Counted from the stretch's first letter, positions 10,106 through 22,522 are shown. The stretch: DNA of 31,952 nucleotides from Proteromonas lacertae (GCA_002245135.1 NGBS01000642.1:1-31952), one strand, 5' to 3'. A program made the numbers and translations. The notes: generated by a model not told the origin, from the letters alone.

Positions 10106-11614
10106 TTACATATAATTATTCTGTTTTTCTTTCTCTTTCATTATAAATGCCATTTTCAACCAGTTTTTATTCACTTTGGAAGATATTATCATATCATCAC
10201 TTGGTAGATAAGACCAAATGTGTTCTAATATCTTTATCTCTAATATTGGATATTCTATACCAAATAATCTTAAATCATTCATATTGCACATTATGGAATT
10301 GGAATTTATTGAGGATATCATAGATGCAGAAGATGATGATATTTTTATTCGAGATGATGATGACGATGATGAAGTTGGAGTTTTAGATTGATGTTTCTTA
10401 TTGTTTTTCATACTATTACCATTATTATTACTATTAGAATCAATTGGACGATTTTTACATTCACAGCATTTACAACCATCTGTACAACATACTCCATGTT
10501 GATAACATTCACAATATTTCTTTAAACAATTACTCTTCTTACATCTACAGCCTTTCGTATGAATAAATGTTGGATTTTCATTCTATTTATTATTATTATT
10601 ATATATACATTTGTGGTAGAAGTAGAAGATTTTTCACACACTTTTGGACTAAATGCAGTACTGTTTCGTTCTCGAGTTACTTTGATCGCAGCTTCTCGAT
10701 CTTTCTCATGATCGTGAGTATTTAAACAATTTATACAATTACAGCCATCACAGTATTCTAAAGCGGAAAAACATTCACAATATAGTTTTAAACATTTTGA
10801 TTTTTTACAGTTACATTTCATTGGTAAATCATTCATTAATCCTGAAGTATTCATACTATTATTTAAAACACAAACACTTTCATTCATTGAGGAATTAACT
10901 GAAGAGGGAGTTGTTGTTGATGTTGTTGATGTATTTGTTGAATTTACACTATTATCGTTAGGAGTTGATTCACTCATTTTATTAACATTGGAATGATGAC
11001 GATTATTTATTGGAGTTATACTTGATTCTATTATGTTGCTTGTTGTGGAAGTATCTTCATTCACTTTTTCATTCAGATTCATTGTATGCATGTTCGCATT
11101 GATTAATCCACTATTATAATCTGGTGTATTAGGAATTGTTGAAGAGTCTGTAAATGTAGAAGGACAAGGAGATCTTTCAATAGTTGACATACCAGTTGGA
11201 CTTCCAAATGGACACTCCTAAAAAATAATGGTTATAGTACATAATACATACATTAAAGTCAATTACTCTACTCTTGGAAGGAGAACCTCCAAATCTTGAT
11301 GGTGTCATAAACAAAGGAGATTTAAACACTGAAGCATCTCTACTCCTACACATACAAAAATATAGTCATTAATAATATACATAGGCGAGAAGAAAGAATT
11401 TTTGACAGAAGGGGTAACTGAGGCTATAGGAGTCAGTTGTTCGTATATCTGCGGAGACTTTAAAATTTTATAAAAATTAAAATCATACTTCACCCGTATT
11501 TGTAGTTGCTCTTCTTTTTCTAGGAGGAGTTTGAGCATAATTTTGCTCGTTATTCGCTATTGATGAGGCAGGCAATTGTATATCTTCAGTAGCTGTTCCT
11601 TCCGTACCATCCAT
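10106..11614 (-). CDS. LIN54/tesmin-like CXC-domain protein with C-terminal F-box-like motif
   Basis: Complete model of 460 aa from five minus-strand exons: 11489-11614, 11381-11457, 11252-11345, 10609-11217 and 10106-10582. Introns are 31, 35, 34 and 26 bp; the first ends AAG rather than TAG. The N-terminal 60% is Ser/Thr/Asn-rich with short SP and TP motifs. Two CXC repeats follow: [16 protein letters not shown].. and [17 protein letters not shown].., each with nine or so cysteines, separated by the usual R.N..AF.PK linker. This pair binds CHR-type promoter DNA in LIN54/MuvB and Mip120. After a Ser-rich linker the C-terminus reads [20 protein letters not shown], an F-box-like motif, which is not a normal part of this family. 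It is probably a sequence-specific DNA-binding protein that might recruit SCF. Confidence 0.87.
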
Positions 11615-11760
11615 CACTTGAATTTTACTTTTGGAGGGTTTATTTTTGATTCAAGTTTTAATTTGGCTTGCTTGATAGTTTGTTTCATTTAGAATAACGA
11701 TTTGATTAATTTTGGCTTAATAACATGCCTTCTGAGTTTTAGAACAACTGTGATACTCAT
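11615..11760. promoter_or_regulatory. Bidirectional promoter region, CXC gene and disordered protein gene
   Basis: 146 bp separate the two divergent start codons. The region is AT-rich, with several short TTGATT/AATCAA-like stretches. No individual element can be assigned. Confidence 0.4.
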
Positions 11761-14232
11761 ATGGCAACACATAAATCCATAGAACCTGTCAAAGACAGTC
11801 CTTCCATTTCTAAATCCAATAAAACCATGATAAACACATTTTCAATTAGTGCGAATGGTATGATATATTTAATTATATTTTTTATAGACAGTTTGATGGA
11901 GAAAGAGATAAAATTGATAAAAGAAGATAATAAATATAGTGATCAAACAGTTAAGATGAATAGATCTGATTGTATGATTATATATATGGTTTATAAATGT
12001 TAGATTCAGTTGTAAATGAAATTGCTAGTAATACAAAAGATAAAATACTCCCTATAACTCCAATATCGTCAAATACGAATCCAACTAATCTTCAATCTTC
12101 AATAGACCCAAATGTAATGAATAGAATAATAAATGATGATGATAAACAACCAACTGTCAAAGAACAATTGCATTTAAGTCAATCAGATTGTATATTGATT
12201 ATTAATATATATTGTAATAGATAAATTAATACATGATTTAGAAGGAGGATCACCTTCTCCACCACCAGATCCATTAATCAACACAAACAATAATCAAACC
12301 TCCTCCATTTCTACTCCATCAATTACTAACATCTTATCAATTAAACCACCTCCTGTTAATCCAATTGTTATTCCACCTAATACTTATAATAATAAAGATA
12401 ATGATAAAGAAAGCAATACAATGTCACCAGCAACACCTTGTACTCCCTTAAAAACAGTAGATCGTATATATTAATTTAATATATATATATATATATATAT
12501 ATAGCTGCAATGATATGTCGATTATTCCAATTCCAAGAGGAAGACCTCGTAGTAACACCCCATCCAGTATCAGTGGCAGCTTCATCTCGACCTAATAATG
12601 AAGATACACCGCATTCAACTACCTCCTGTCCAGCTAAACCTAATGATTATGATATTGCTGCAAGATTATTAAAGTTTCAACATGAAGATATGGAGGAGAA
12701 TAATAATATAAATAACAGTGCACCAACTTTAACCAATAATAGTGATAATAATGCAGAAAATAATAATGAAACTAATAATAGAAGAGATCTTACAGTTTCT
12801 GCAACATTCAAATTTACTAGTCGTTTAAATACAGTAACAATCAGTACTCCACAACCTAAAGAATCAGTAGTTATTAATGATGCTGAAGAACCTGATAATT
12901 CAATGAAACGTCCTTTATTAATAACACCTTTTGATCCATATTATAAACCCAAATCCTTAATACCAATCTCATTAACGAATAATAAAGATATTAATGGTAA
13001 TAATAGAAAGTTTGTCGCTAGATCAGCTAGTGGTAATTTCGTGTTAGATGATTTAGCTGAAGCTGTTGATGAAGGCAATAATTCTACTGCATTTGTTATA
13101 ATTCCATCATCTTCATCTTATGTTCCAAAAACTAGTGAAAGTGGTTCAAGATTTGAGACAATCGATTGGAATGAATTAGATAAACGAATCGAAGCATGTC
13201 CTGCAAATATCTCTATTATTGTCCATCCAAACAAATCAAAAAGAGCAGTTAGACCAGTGAAAATAGCTCCAGAGAATAAAGAGAACAATGCAATCAGTAA
13301 TTTATTGTCAACTAATACAAATAGCAGTGTTGGACATAGTTTAAGTAGTTCACATTTACATAGTTATAGTCAACACAATGTATTACTAAGATCATCTTCA
13401 GCTATACATAACAGTAGTACCAATAATAATAGGAGAATGTTAACAAAGAATGCAACTGATTCTGAACTATCATCCACTCATTCTTATCATAAAAGTAGAG
13501 AATCATCTATGTCTGACACTTCCAATATTAATCCAAATAGTAATTCACAAGTTACTTCTGCTAGTACAGGTACAACTAACAATGGTAAAAGTAATGATAA
13601 AAGTGGTGGCACAGGTGGTAATGGTGTAGAATCAACTCTGTCAGGAAGTGGTTCAGCTGGTGGTGGAAATAATAATAATAATGTAGTAAATGCAATTCCA
13701 TCGTATTTAAAAACTGTCTCTACCTCTGGTAATATGACAACGTATATATTAGATACTTCACCTGATATTACATCAGCTCCATCGTCTTTATCTCCTCAGA
13801 GATATAATGGTGGTAATGGAATTGGAAGAATGACTTACAATGGAAGTGGAACTAGTACTAATGGTAGAATTAATTCATATACTTTACAGCCATTTAAACT
13901 AAAGAAATCATTTCAGTCTGGTATATATAGTAATGAGTCACCATCATTACCATTGAGAATAAAAAAGACTTGGGAATCTGTATCTCCACAATTAACTCCA
14001 ACGAATAATTTTACCTCATTAAATAAAGTAAAACCTTATTCTTCATCAAAGTATAATTATATTTATCTATTTATTTAATAGATTGAAGAAGGAGTCACAT
14101 AATGATTCAATTACTCAACCAAAACCAAGCCCAGTTCAAGCTTATTCTCATTTTTCTTTTAGTACTAAAAACAATAAAGTAGCGCCAGATAATTCCTATC
14201 AACCTCCTCTTAGTCCTCCTCCACATCCATAA
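11761..14232 (+). CDS. Large disordered Ser/Asn/Pro-rich protein, function unknown
   Basis: 768 aa from six exons: 11761-11857, 11888-11971, 12004-12189, 12221-12463, 12505-14050 and 14082-14232. Introns are 30, 32, 31, 41 and 31 bp; the 41-bp one is mostly (TA)n. I recognise no catalytic domain. Most of the protein is low complexity (Asn, Ser, Thr, Gly) with many SP/TP sites. The motif RL(F/L)(K/Q)FQ(E/H)ED occurs twice, near the starts of exon 5 and 30 residues later. The first four introns are all phase 1 and split or follow an Asp-containing motif (ND-SLMEKE, SD-YSVVNE, SD-YKLIHD, VD-PAMICR), suggesting repeated exon duplication. The C-terminus is Pro-rich (PPLSPPPHP). It may be a regulatory scaffold or nuclear protein; that is a guess. 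Confidence 0.75.
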
Positions 14233-14355
14233 TTTTGTATTTTTTTTTGTTCAACTTATATAAATTTATGTTTATATTTATGTTTTTTTTGTATTAAGAG
14301 AAAGAAAAATAAACATAATTATAATAATCATAGTAATAATAAAAATAAAGTCAAT

Positions 14356-17282
14356 CTAAAACTTAATCTTATCCCAATGGTTAGAAGTAGACATTAACAG
14401 CATTCTATTACTATCCATTGCTTTAAGTGATAATCCATTCTTATCAATAATAAAAGTAGTCATATTTGGATATTCCACAATTCTACAAGTCAAAAGTGAA
14501 ACTCCATGTTCAGTTATTTTATTACTTGATAAATCCAATGAATGGACATTTTTCATCTCTTTCAAATAATTAGAAATCATCTGACATCCTCTATCACTAA
14601 TCAGATTACCAGAAAATGATAAACTATCTACATTTTCATTGGTTAATATTGATAATACCTCATTCATACCTGTATCTTCAATATTATTATTATCAAAACA
14701 AACATTCACTAAATCTTTATGATTCTTTAATCCATCAACAATTGCCAAAGCACCAGTGATCTGTATATTGTTATCAGCAATATTAAACTCATGAAGATGA
14801 GTTAATTTAGCTAATCCTTTGGCTAAGAGAATTGCACCTTGACTTCCCATCTTATTACCATCAACTAATAATGTAGTAAGGTTTTTCATAGTGGAAATGA
14901 CTGGAGTTAAGTATTTTATACCAATTGACATTATACTTGTTTCTATAAATAATATTAAAAAAAATAATAAATAATATTATTATATACGAGAAAATCCTAA
15001 GTGATATATATTCTTATGAACACTCAAAGAATCACATAAATCTCTCATATCTTCACCAATAATTGGATAATCAGAAATATATAACTCAGTTACATTACTA
15101 AATGATCTTTCTAATACATCCATAAATATCTCAACACGATCTGAGTTAGATAATCCATCAATATCAATCAGTTCTAGATTTTTATACTTTTCCATTATTC
15201 TTAATAATCTACCATATTGTACATCACTCATTATTATATCATTGATTTCATCAGGTAATTGAACCACTTGGTCAATATTCTCTTTAGGTAATAATACTTC
15301 AACTTCATTATTTCCAATATAAAATGGATCTTTATTTATTACTAATTTGTACAAATCTGTAGACATATCTTCAGAAGTAGTGAAATGCTTTTTTTCGATT
15401 TTGATTCGATTTGCTTTGATTTGATCTTCTATTTCTAACTTGTTTATTGGTTCAGCTATATAATAATAATAATAATGATAAAAATAATACATATTTTATA
15501 TAAATCTAACAACATTTGACAACTACCATATTTCACTACTACATGTATTGCTAATTCATCTAATCTGTTTGTGCTTATTCCTCCTAATATATTATTCTTC
15601 AAATTATTAATCTGTTCATTATCAGTGTATTTCATCTTAGTGATAATTGTCTTGTATAAATCACAGAGTAATATTAATCCAATATAATCATCAGATTCAT
15701 CAGTTAATATGTTTATAATATCACTTTCTATATATATAATTATATATTAACAATATATATACGAGTTGCATTTCTAAATGTAACTAACAATAAAGCTCTA
15801 CATCTTGTATGATTGTTCTTATAGAAATCCAATATTCTTTGTGGATATAATCTCAAATATCTCAATAAATTTATCTTACCATTTTCAGCTATTGTAATAA
15901 TAAAGTTACATATATTGATATAAAAGTCATTATATTCTTTCTTTTTATCATCAGGAAATACTTGATGGATATGTAATAAATAGACAATTAATAAATGTAA
16001 ATCATCTGGAGTTATTACTGTCTGTTTCTTTACAATTTGACTGAATAAAAATAACAATATATTCTCAATAGAGTCAATATTTGCATATTTCTTTTTTGCC
16101 AATCTTTCAGTGAATTTGTGTATAATTGCTTGTTGATTAAGAATGTCTAAATATTCAAATATTTCTTCTAATCCTGAAAATTGTAAAGTTTCATTCATTA
16201 CATCGATTTTACTACTACTGATTCTTTCTATATAATTCTCAGGGTTATAATTAGATAGATCATCTGAAGCAACACTTTCATTTGCACTACTGCTTCTACC
16301 TCTTCCTGCTGTGGGAGTATTTGGTGTTGGTAACTCATCTAATACTCTTTGAACAGACTAATATGACAAATTAAAATAAAATAATAAATTGATAAAAATA
16401 TATAAAAATATATAATAATATATATACTGGATTTTGAGGAATGTGAACTGCCTTTGGCTTATGTTTATTATATAAATCAATTATATAAGGATTACATAGG
16501 AAATCTTCAATTGTCATTCTTTCTTCAGGAATTGGGTTTAATAAGGCAATTATTACATCAATAAAATGTTGTGAAAAACTGTGAGAAAGTAATTTCTCTT
16601 TTAAGATTTTAGAGTAATTGTTTGGATCTGTTAATACATAAGGTGTTTTTGTACATAATTCATACACTAATCTACCAAATAAATAGGAATCTATTAACAA
16701 CGTACTCTTTTCTTCAACTAATTCTGGTGGGTAATTTGGATTGACTTTTATACATTCAAATAAACTTAATCCGTAACTTGTAATGAATATTTTTCTTTCA
16801 TTTCCATCACCTAATAAGACGAACGTGTTTGAACCTGATAAAACTGGATGCATTACTGAATTACTGTGTAAATATTGTATAGCTTGAGCTATAGCGTGAG
16901 CCCAACTAATAATTTTCTATTAGTTATTACAAACACTAACTATATACCTTAGTTCTGTGATCAACTTGTAATGAAGCTTGGGAAATTGTTGTCAAATCTT
17001 TATACTGGTAGAAAATATTCAAATATCCATTATCTGGTATAAACTCACAATAAGGTAACAGCATTCTGTTATACATGGTTGTAAGCAACAATATCTATTA
17101 TCTATATCATAAATACAACATACCAAGTTACTATCTTCTTGTGAAAATGATGTAAAGGTTTTATTCTTCATTTGTACTTTTTGAACAATAAATTGTTGAT
17201 CACTTTCATCTTTGTACAAATCAAATGAATTTAATGGATCTTGAGTAGCTGTAATGTGTTTCACAAATGTGTATTTGTCCAT
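14356..17282 (-). CDS. Pseudokinase with helical middle and C-terminal leucine-rich repeats
   Basis: 881 aa in seven minus-strand exons: 17124-17282, 16948-17094, 16428-16916, 15763-16357, 15527-15727, 14988-15455 and 14356-14942. Introns are 29, 31, 70, 35, 71 and 45 bp; the 70- and 71-bp ones are the longest in the window. Residues 1-270 have a protein-kinase outline (IVQKVQMK, HSNSVMHPVLSGSN, SYGLS, DSYLFGRLVYEL, ERMTIEDFL). HRD has become HPV and DFG has become SYG, so the catalytic Asp and metal-binding Asp are both gone. A Ser-rich linker and an armadillo-like helical region follow. The last 230 residues hold ribonuclease-inhibitor-type LRRs (LDLSSNKITEHG, FDNNNIEDTG). It is probably a scaffold or signalling adaptor. 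It is divergent with PHTF, 64 bp apart. Confidence 0.85.
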
Positions 17283-17346
17283 TTTTTATCTTAAAAAGAT
17301 TCTCAAATATTAGGTTTGATTGAATGAAACGAGTCTATTTTTTATA
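17283..17346. promoter_or_regulatory. Bidirectional promoter between pseudokinase-LRR and PHTF genes
   Basis: 64 bp separate the two start codons, which must be served from overlapping promoters. The PHTF frame could start earlier at TTG 17320, but ATG 17347 is the first in-frame ATG. Confidence 0.5.
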
Positions 17347-19149
17347 ATGACAAAAGATAAGAAGAAGAAATCTGACGCTGATATATTGTTGCCACAGATT
17401 TCAATTGATAGTAAAAACTGTGATGAGAACTGCCAAGAAGGTCCATTCCCCAGAATGCATCTCCACGACGAAATGGATATTGATTTACTGACTGGGTATT
17501 ATTCAATTGTTTTATCTGGATTTAGAGCAAAATTTAGAAAAAGAAAGGTGTTTTCAGCTGATGCAAACAGATATAGACAAGCTTTCCTTCGTGTTATACT
17601 TCTACCATTCTATTGTCAGTGGTGGGCTTCAGAGGTATGAAATATAATATTTATAATTGTTAAAATATGAATAGACATCCTGTTTTCACTTTTTAATGAC
17701 AACTTCACTTTATTTCATTCAACTTCTATCAATCTGTTTGTATTTCCTTGCACCAATAGATTGGTCTTCAGTATATAAATCAGAAGTATTAATGCCAGTC
17801 ATTCTTATGGTATTGTATTCAGCAGTTTATGGAAGATTAACAGCTCCAACACTAGGATCAAAACAAGATGATGATGATGATGAAATATCTAATGATTATA
17901 TGAATACTCCTCGATTACAAGATAACTTAATAGATACTGAAAGTGAAGATGATTCAAGTAATGTTAATAATAATGTGAAAAAGAGTAGTTTAATGAGTAA
18001 ATTGTTTCGTTCATTCACTAACACAAAAGGAACAAGAATTGATAGAGTTTACAATAAAACAAGACGTTCAATAGCTAATCGAGTTCATGAACAGAATCGC
18101 CAATTAACTCAAATAAATGCTTATGTTTTACATAAAGGTAAATTAATAAAAACTCCAATAACACTGTTGGATATATTAGAGATATTTGAAAAGAGAGTAT
18201 ATATGGATATATTATTTATTTAGTCTAATACAATGAAATTATCTCCTAAATATACAATGTTAGCTATAATTTGTTCATCTGCAATGGCTTTATTGTCTCC
18301 AATATATCGAATAATTATAAGTTATCATGAAAATGGTGATGATTTAGATATAAAAGAATTATCATCAATAGCTTTTGGAACAAATTTGAAAAGATTTATA
18401 GTGATAGTATCATTAACTTCGACATGGGTAATGTCATTATTAATATTAATGTATTACACCTATGTAGAATTATTATTCCGTATAACTGAATTTAAAGGTA
18501 AATGTTTTGATTCTATAATGTCATTGAGAAAAGCGAAGAAATACAGAATACCCTATTTTCGATTACACAATGTAAAGAATATTCAGATGTGGTTATCCAT
18601 TAGATCAATGATCAAAGTATTTATTTTATTTATTATATAATATAGAGAGGTATAAATGCTGCAATAGGTCAAGCTATAATATCATCTTCAATAATGTTTT
18701 TAATAATAATTTCCTGTTTTGTAATGGCTCCTTTAGTAATAGATGATTATAAATTCTTACCTTCTAATAGATTAGAGTATTGGTATTTGGTTATAATTAG
18801 TATATCACTTGGATTATATGTATTACAAGCTACAACATTGAGATCTCAAATCAATTTGAGATTAAAAGCGAAATCTTGTTTATATGCTGAACAAATGCAT
18901 GTCCAAGTTCGAATCTTAACAAACCCTGATAAGAAAACTACCTATTCAGTAGTAGCAAATGTATTGAAAGTTGCTTTACAAGTAGTTAAAGAGTCTGATG
19001 AATTAGATTCCAATTTACAATTTAGTTCAAATCCCTTATTATCAACAGTATTGAAAGTGATATTTGTTTCTGCTGTATCTTCTGCTTTATCTGAAGTATT
19101 TGGTTTTCATTTGAAATTGAGTAAATTGGCATTTGGTAAAGCATTTTAA
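17347..19149 (+). CDS. PHTF-family transmembrane protein
   Basis: 568 aa from four exons: 17347-17634, 17675-18196, 18224-18616 and 18646-19149. Introns are 40, 27 and 29 bp. It matches the animal PHTF1/PHTF2 family, named as homeodomain proteins but really multipass ER membrane proteins. Shared features are the N-terminal IDLLTG, the LLPFYCQWW motif before the first membrane segment, the FRLHNVKNIQMWLSIRS core, and the C-terminal NPLLSTVLKVIFVSAVSSA.SEV.GF.LKL block. I count about six hydrophobic segments: two after residue 100, two in exon 3 and two in exon 4. An acidic DDDDDE and Ser-rich loop sits between the second and third. The loop is much shorter than in animal PHTF (about 570 against roughly 760 aa). 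Biochemical role is not established for the family. Confidence 0.88.
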
Positions 19150-19241
19150 ATAATTGTGTAATAAATTAATCTATATTTTATTTTATATATGTATTGAATT
19201 TGCTTGTGTGTTGATAAATTAAAAAATTCATTTTAGATTAT

Positions 19242-19255
19242 CAAATCAGAATCAA
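19242..19255 (+). promoter_or_regulatory. 14-bp shared upstream motif (BTB copy 3)
   Basis: Exact caaatcagaatcaa about 80 bp before the likely start of copy 3. The downstream flank is more diverged than between copies 1 and 2, so the 14-mer stands out as retained. Confidence 0.45.
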
Positions 19256-19322
19256 ACATTTTACATTTTTTAGTTTTGATATTGTGATAAGGAGATGATA
19301 TGCAGTAAATATATATGTGATA

Positions 19323-21025
19323 ATGGGTATATTTTGTATAAATAAATATAATAGACTGATATATGATATGGTTAATGCTGGATTTGGTGATTTAGAGTTG
19401 GAGTTGAGTAATGGTGATAAAATCAATGTAATAAAATCAATGATGTGTTACAATAATGAAACATTCAAAAAATTGATTTGTGACACTCAGTGTGAAAAAA
19501 CACTCAAAATTGCCAGCGGAATAAATAAAGAGAGTATGTATATGTTAATTAAGTATTGTGGCGGGGGTAAAATCGATATAAATGATGAAAATGTTGCTAA
19601 TTTGTTGATTTTGTGTTTATTTTACAACGAGAAAGAACTAATATCAAAATTGAGTAAATATTGTTCAAATCATCTAAATTTGAAGATTTTGGAGTTATTT
19701 AAAACAGAAATGATGAAAGAATTGATGATGAAAAATAAAGAGTTTATAAAATACAATTGTATTTATTTATTGTCAAAAGAAGAGATAAATACAATTTGTG
19801 TAGATGGAATAAAAGAGATTTTATCAATAGAAAATGTGAAAATGAATAATGAAAATCAAATATTGAATGGATTAATGGGGTATTATAAAATCTTCAAGAA
19901 TGAAATAGAGAGTATAATATTTGATATTTTCTACTGTTAAATAGATGAAAATGACAATAAACAGAGATTTGAAGAATTACTCAAATATGTGAATTGGAGT
20001 GAATTTACAATCAAAACTGTTCCATTTAAAGAATTAAAATCTTTCAACAATATAATTAAGATATTATCATCATCCTCAGATAATCCAATCAATCATGAAT
20101 ATTATCCAATTCCAGAAGTATCTAATCCTAAACTATTTAAATTATAATATTCTGAATAGTCAATGAAATTCAAATACAAAAAATAGTATATGATACTTTA
20201 AAAGAATATCAGCAATCAGATACAAATGATATAGAAAAGAAATTAACATTGAAGTCTTTGCTATATTTTTTAAATTATCAAATTATTAATGGAATATATA
20301 ATATGTATGGTTATGAGATCTTATTTGAAACACTTAACATATATCCATTATCATTTCATGCTCTAAGTATAGTTTCATCATCCTTAAAGAGATTAAGATT
20401 ATTAGAAGATGAAAAGGTAAAAGAAGAAATGAAAGAAATAATAAAAGATGAAAATATTCAAAAAATATTATTAAATCAACTTACCTATTTTAAATATTCT
20501 TCAAATGAGATTTATATTGATTTAAAAGAAGATAAATCAATAAAATGTGAAAATGATGGAGATGAATGTGAATTTTCAATTTATCCTAATCCTCCTGATG
20601 GTTTAATATTTAACAGAAGAACTGGAGAAATAATAATAACATCTTAATATTCAGTGTTAAAATTTGAATGTGAGGTAAAATGTAAACAATATTACATAGA
20701 AAAATCTTTCAAATTATCATTAATTAACTATTTATTTATAGAAGATTATAAAAGTAATGAAATAATAATTATTGATAATGGTAAAACAATAAATTGCAAT
20801 GAAGTTTTTTATGGTCATTGTTATTTAAATGTCAAATTGGAAAGTGGTATTTATCATATAAAATATAAAACAACATTTAATGGAAGTAATAGACCAGGTT
20901 TTGGTGTTTCAACATTGAATAATTATAATGGAAATATTCTATCTCCATTATATCCCTTTGTTTTTGAAAAATCAGCATGGTTTAACTGCAATACAAGTAC
21001 AGTATTATTTGAAATATGTAATTAA
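19323..21025 (+). pseudogene. Degraded BTB-family paralogue (copy 3)
   Basis: Homologous to 4247-6354 through most of its length. The start ATG of the other copies is CTG here, but an upstream in-frame ATG at 19323 could serve. The BTB and BACK parts of exon 1 are intact and the 33-bp intron (19912-19944) is preserved. Exon 2 then stops at about 20147: the second half of exon 2 and the donor of intron 2 are missing. The exon-3 equivalent resumes near 20161. The Ig-like domain is recognisable (CEFSIYPNPPDGLIFNRRTGEI) and is followed by an in-frame TAA at 20645-20647. The SPRY-like region has a large internal deletion. A truncated BTB-only protein of about 270 aa could be made, so this is either a pseudogene or a shortened derivative. 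Confidence 0.75.
19689..20040 (+). repeat. 352-bp near-identical patch shared with BTB copy 1
   Basis: Partner of 4601-4952, with three differences in 352 bp, one of them inside the intron. Confidence 0.8.
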
Positions 21026-21200
21026 ACTATATCATATTATTTTTATAGTTTTATCGAATGTTTTATTGCTAATGAAAATATTTTTATATTTTTATTGATC
21101 AGCAAAAAGAAATTTATTTAAAAAAATTATTTTGAATAACATCAAGTCAAAATAGATTTGAATCATTTGATTTTTCTAATCTAATATATCGAATATAAAA

Positions 21201-22394
21201 ATGCAGACATATGTAAAAGAAATAGAAGGTAGAGGTAGATGTTTATATTCCAACTGTGATATTCCAAAAGGAACACTGATCAAAATCGAAGAAGCTGTTG
21301 TAGTGACCCTTACAAATGATGAAATGAATAAATTTTGCTATTACTGTCTTAAGAAAGATAGTAGATTGCATCCATGTCGAAAATGTAAAGTAGTATTTTA
21401 TTGCAGTAAAGAATGCGAGAAAAATGATGCTTATCAACATCAATATGAGTGTGTTAGCTTTCGGAACCATTCAGTATAATATAAATGTTTAAATGTGTCT
21501 CTATTATAGTCTTTTTCTCCTTATGCTTATTATTTTAGTCGACTAATTCGTCTGTTATATGATAAATACAGTAAATGTAATTTAGTGAAAATGAGTGATG
21601 ATTCAGTAGATTTAGCAAATCCAAAAGAAATATTGAAGTTCTATGATTTTCATAAGATACAAACAAAACACAACCCCTTAATCAATTACCTTACAACAGT
21701 ATAGCAATAATAGTAATAATAATAATAATATGTGAATAGCAAATATGTCAAATCTTATCAAATGAAAGTTGGTATAATGAGAATATAATCTCAATATCCA
21801 ATATACAAATAATCATCTGCAAATTACTATGTAATGAATTCAATTATTTGAGTGAAAATTTTGAAGATATTGGTGTATGTTGTTTTCCCAATTTATCAAT
21901 GATCAATCACAGTTGTTGTCCTAATTGTCATGTAATAACAATGAATAGAAATGGTTATTTAATATCACATGTTGATATACCAAAAGATACTGAAATAACA
22001 GTATATATATAATAATAATATTTTTGAAAATAGATAACTTATGTAGATGTTAATTTAAGTAGTGAAGAGAGAAATAAGTATTTGTCGGATAATTATAATT
22101 TCATTTGTGACTGTGATAGATGTAAAGTATAATAATAATATTTATTATTATTATATTCATATATTAATATATATATAGAATTTAGATTTTGAAAAGAATA
22201 GAATAGAAATACTTCCATCAGTGTTATATAACGAATATGAAGTATTAATGAATAAAATAAGTGATGATGAGTTAGAAGAAGATGAAATGAATAATAGAGT
22301 GAAAGAATTGTATAATAAAATGAAGATAATATTACCTGCTGATCATACAATATTGAATGAATTAGAAGAGTTGATAGAAGAAGACGACGAGTGA
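21201..22394 (+). CDS. SMYD-type MYND-SET lysine methyltransferase
   Basis: 343 aa from five exons: 21201-21473, 21510-21698, 21740-22000, 22034-22126 and 22179-22394. Introns are 36, 41, 33 and 52 bp and every one is phase 0. The N-terminal split SET strand (GRGRCLYSNCDIPKGTLI) is followed by a MYND finger (CYYC..C.KCKVVFYCSKEC..H...C). The SET core has NHSCCPN at residues 210-216, the SAM/lysine-binding signature, then ITYVDVNLSSEERNKYL and the post-SET cysteines CDCDRC. This order (SET-N, MYND, SET-C, post-SET) defines SMYD proteins, which methylate histones or cytosolic proteins using S-adenosylmethionine. The acidic C-terminus (EELIEEDDE) is shorter than the TPR tail of SMYD1-3. Substrate cannot be told from sequence. 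Confidence 0.9.
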
Positions 22395-22522
22395 TAATAC
22401 TAATTAAATTGTATTAATTTATGTAATTTAATATACTTAATGATGTTTAAAGTGTGTAATTATGTTTTGATGCAATAAAAAAAGGAAATATAAATAATTG
22501 AAACGGATAGATTTTTATTAAA

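Noticed and set aside
12478-12504. (TA)n and (AAT)n runs, also at 27010-27058, 25315-25350 and 31-56, as possible functional repeats
   Set aside because: They are simple repeats expected in DNA this AT-rich, located in introns or encoding poly-Asn; no array structure with spacers is present.
20090-20165. A 44-bp intron (GTATCT..TAG) that would bridge exon 2 and exon 3 of BTB copy 3
   Set aside because: The phase does not fit: splicing there puts a stop a few codons into the next exon, and copy 3 has a further stop and deletion downstream.
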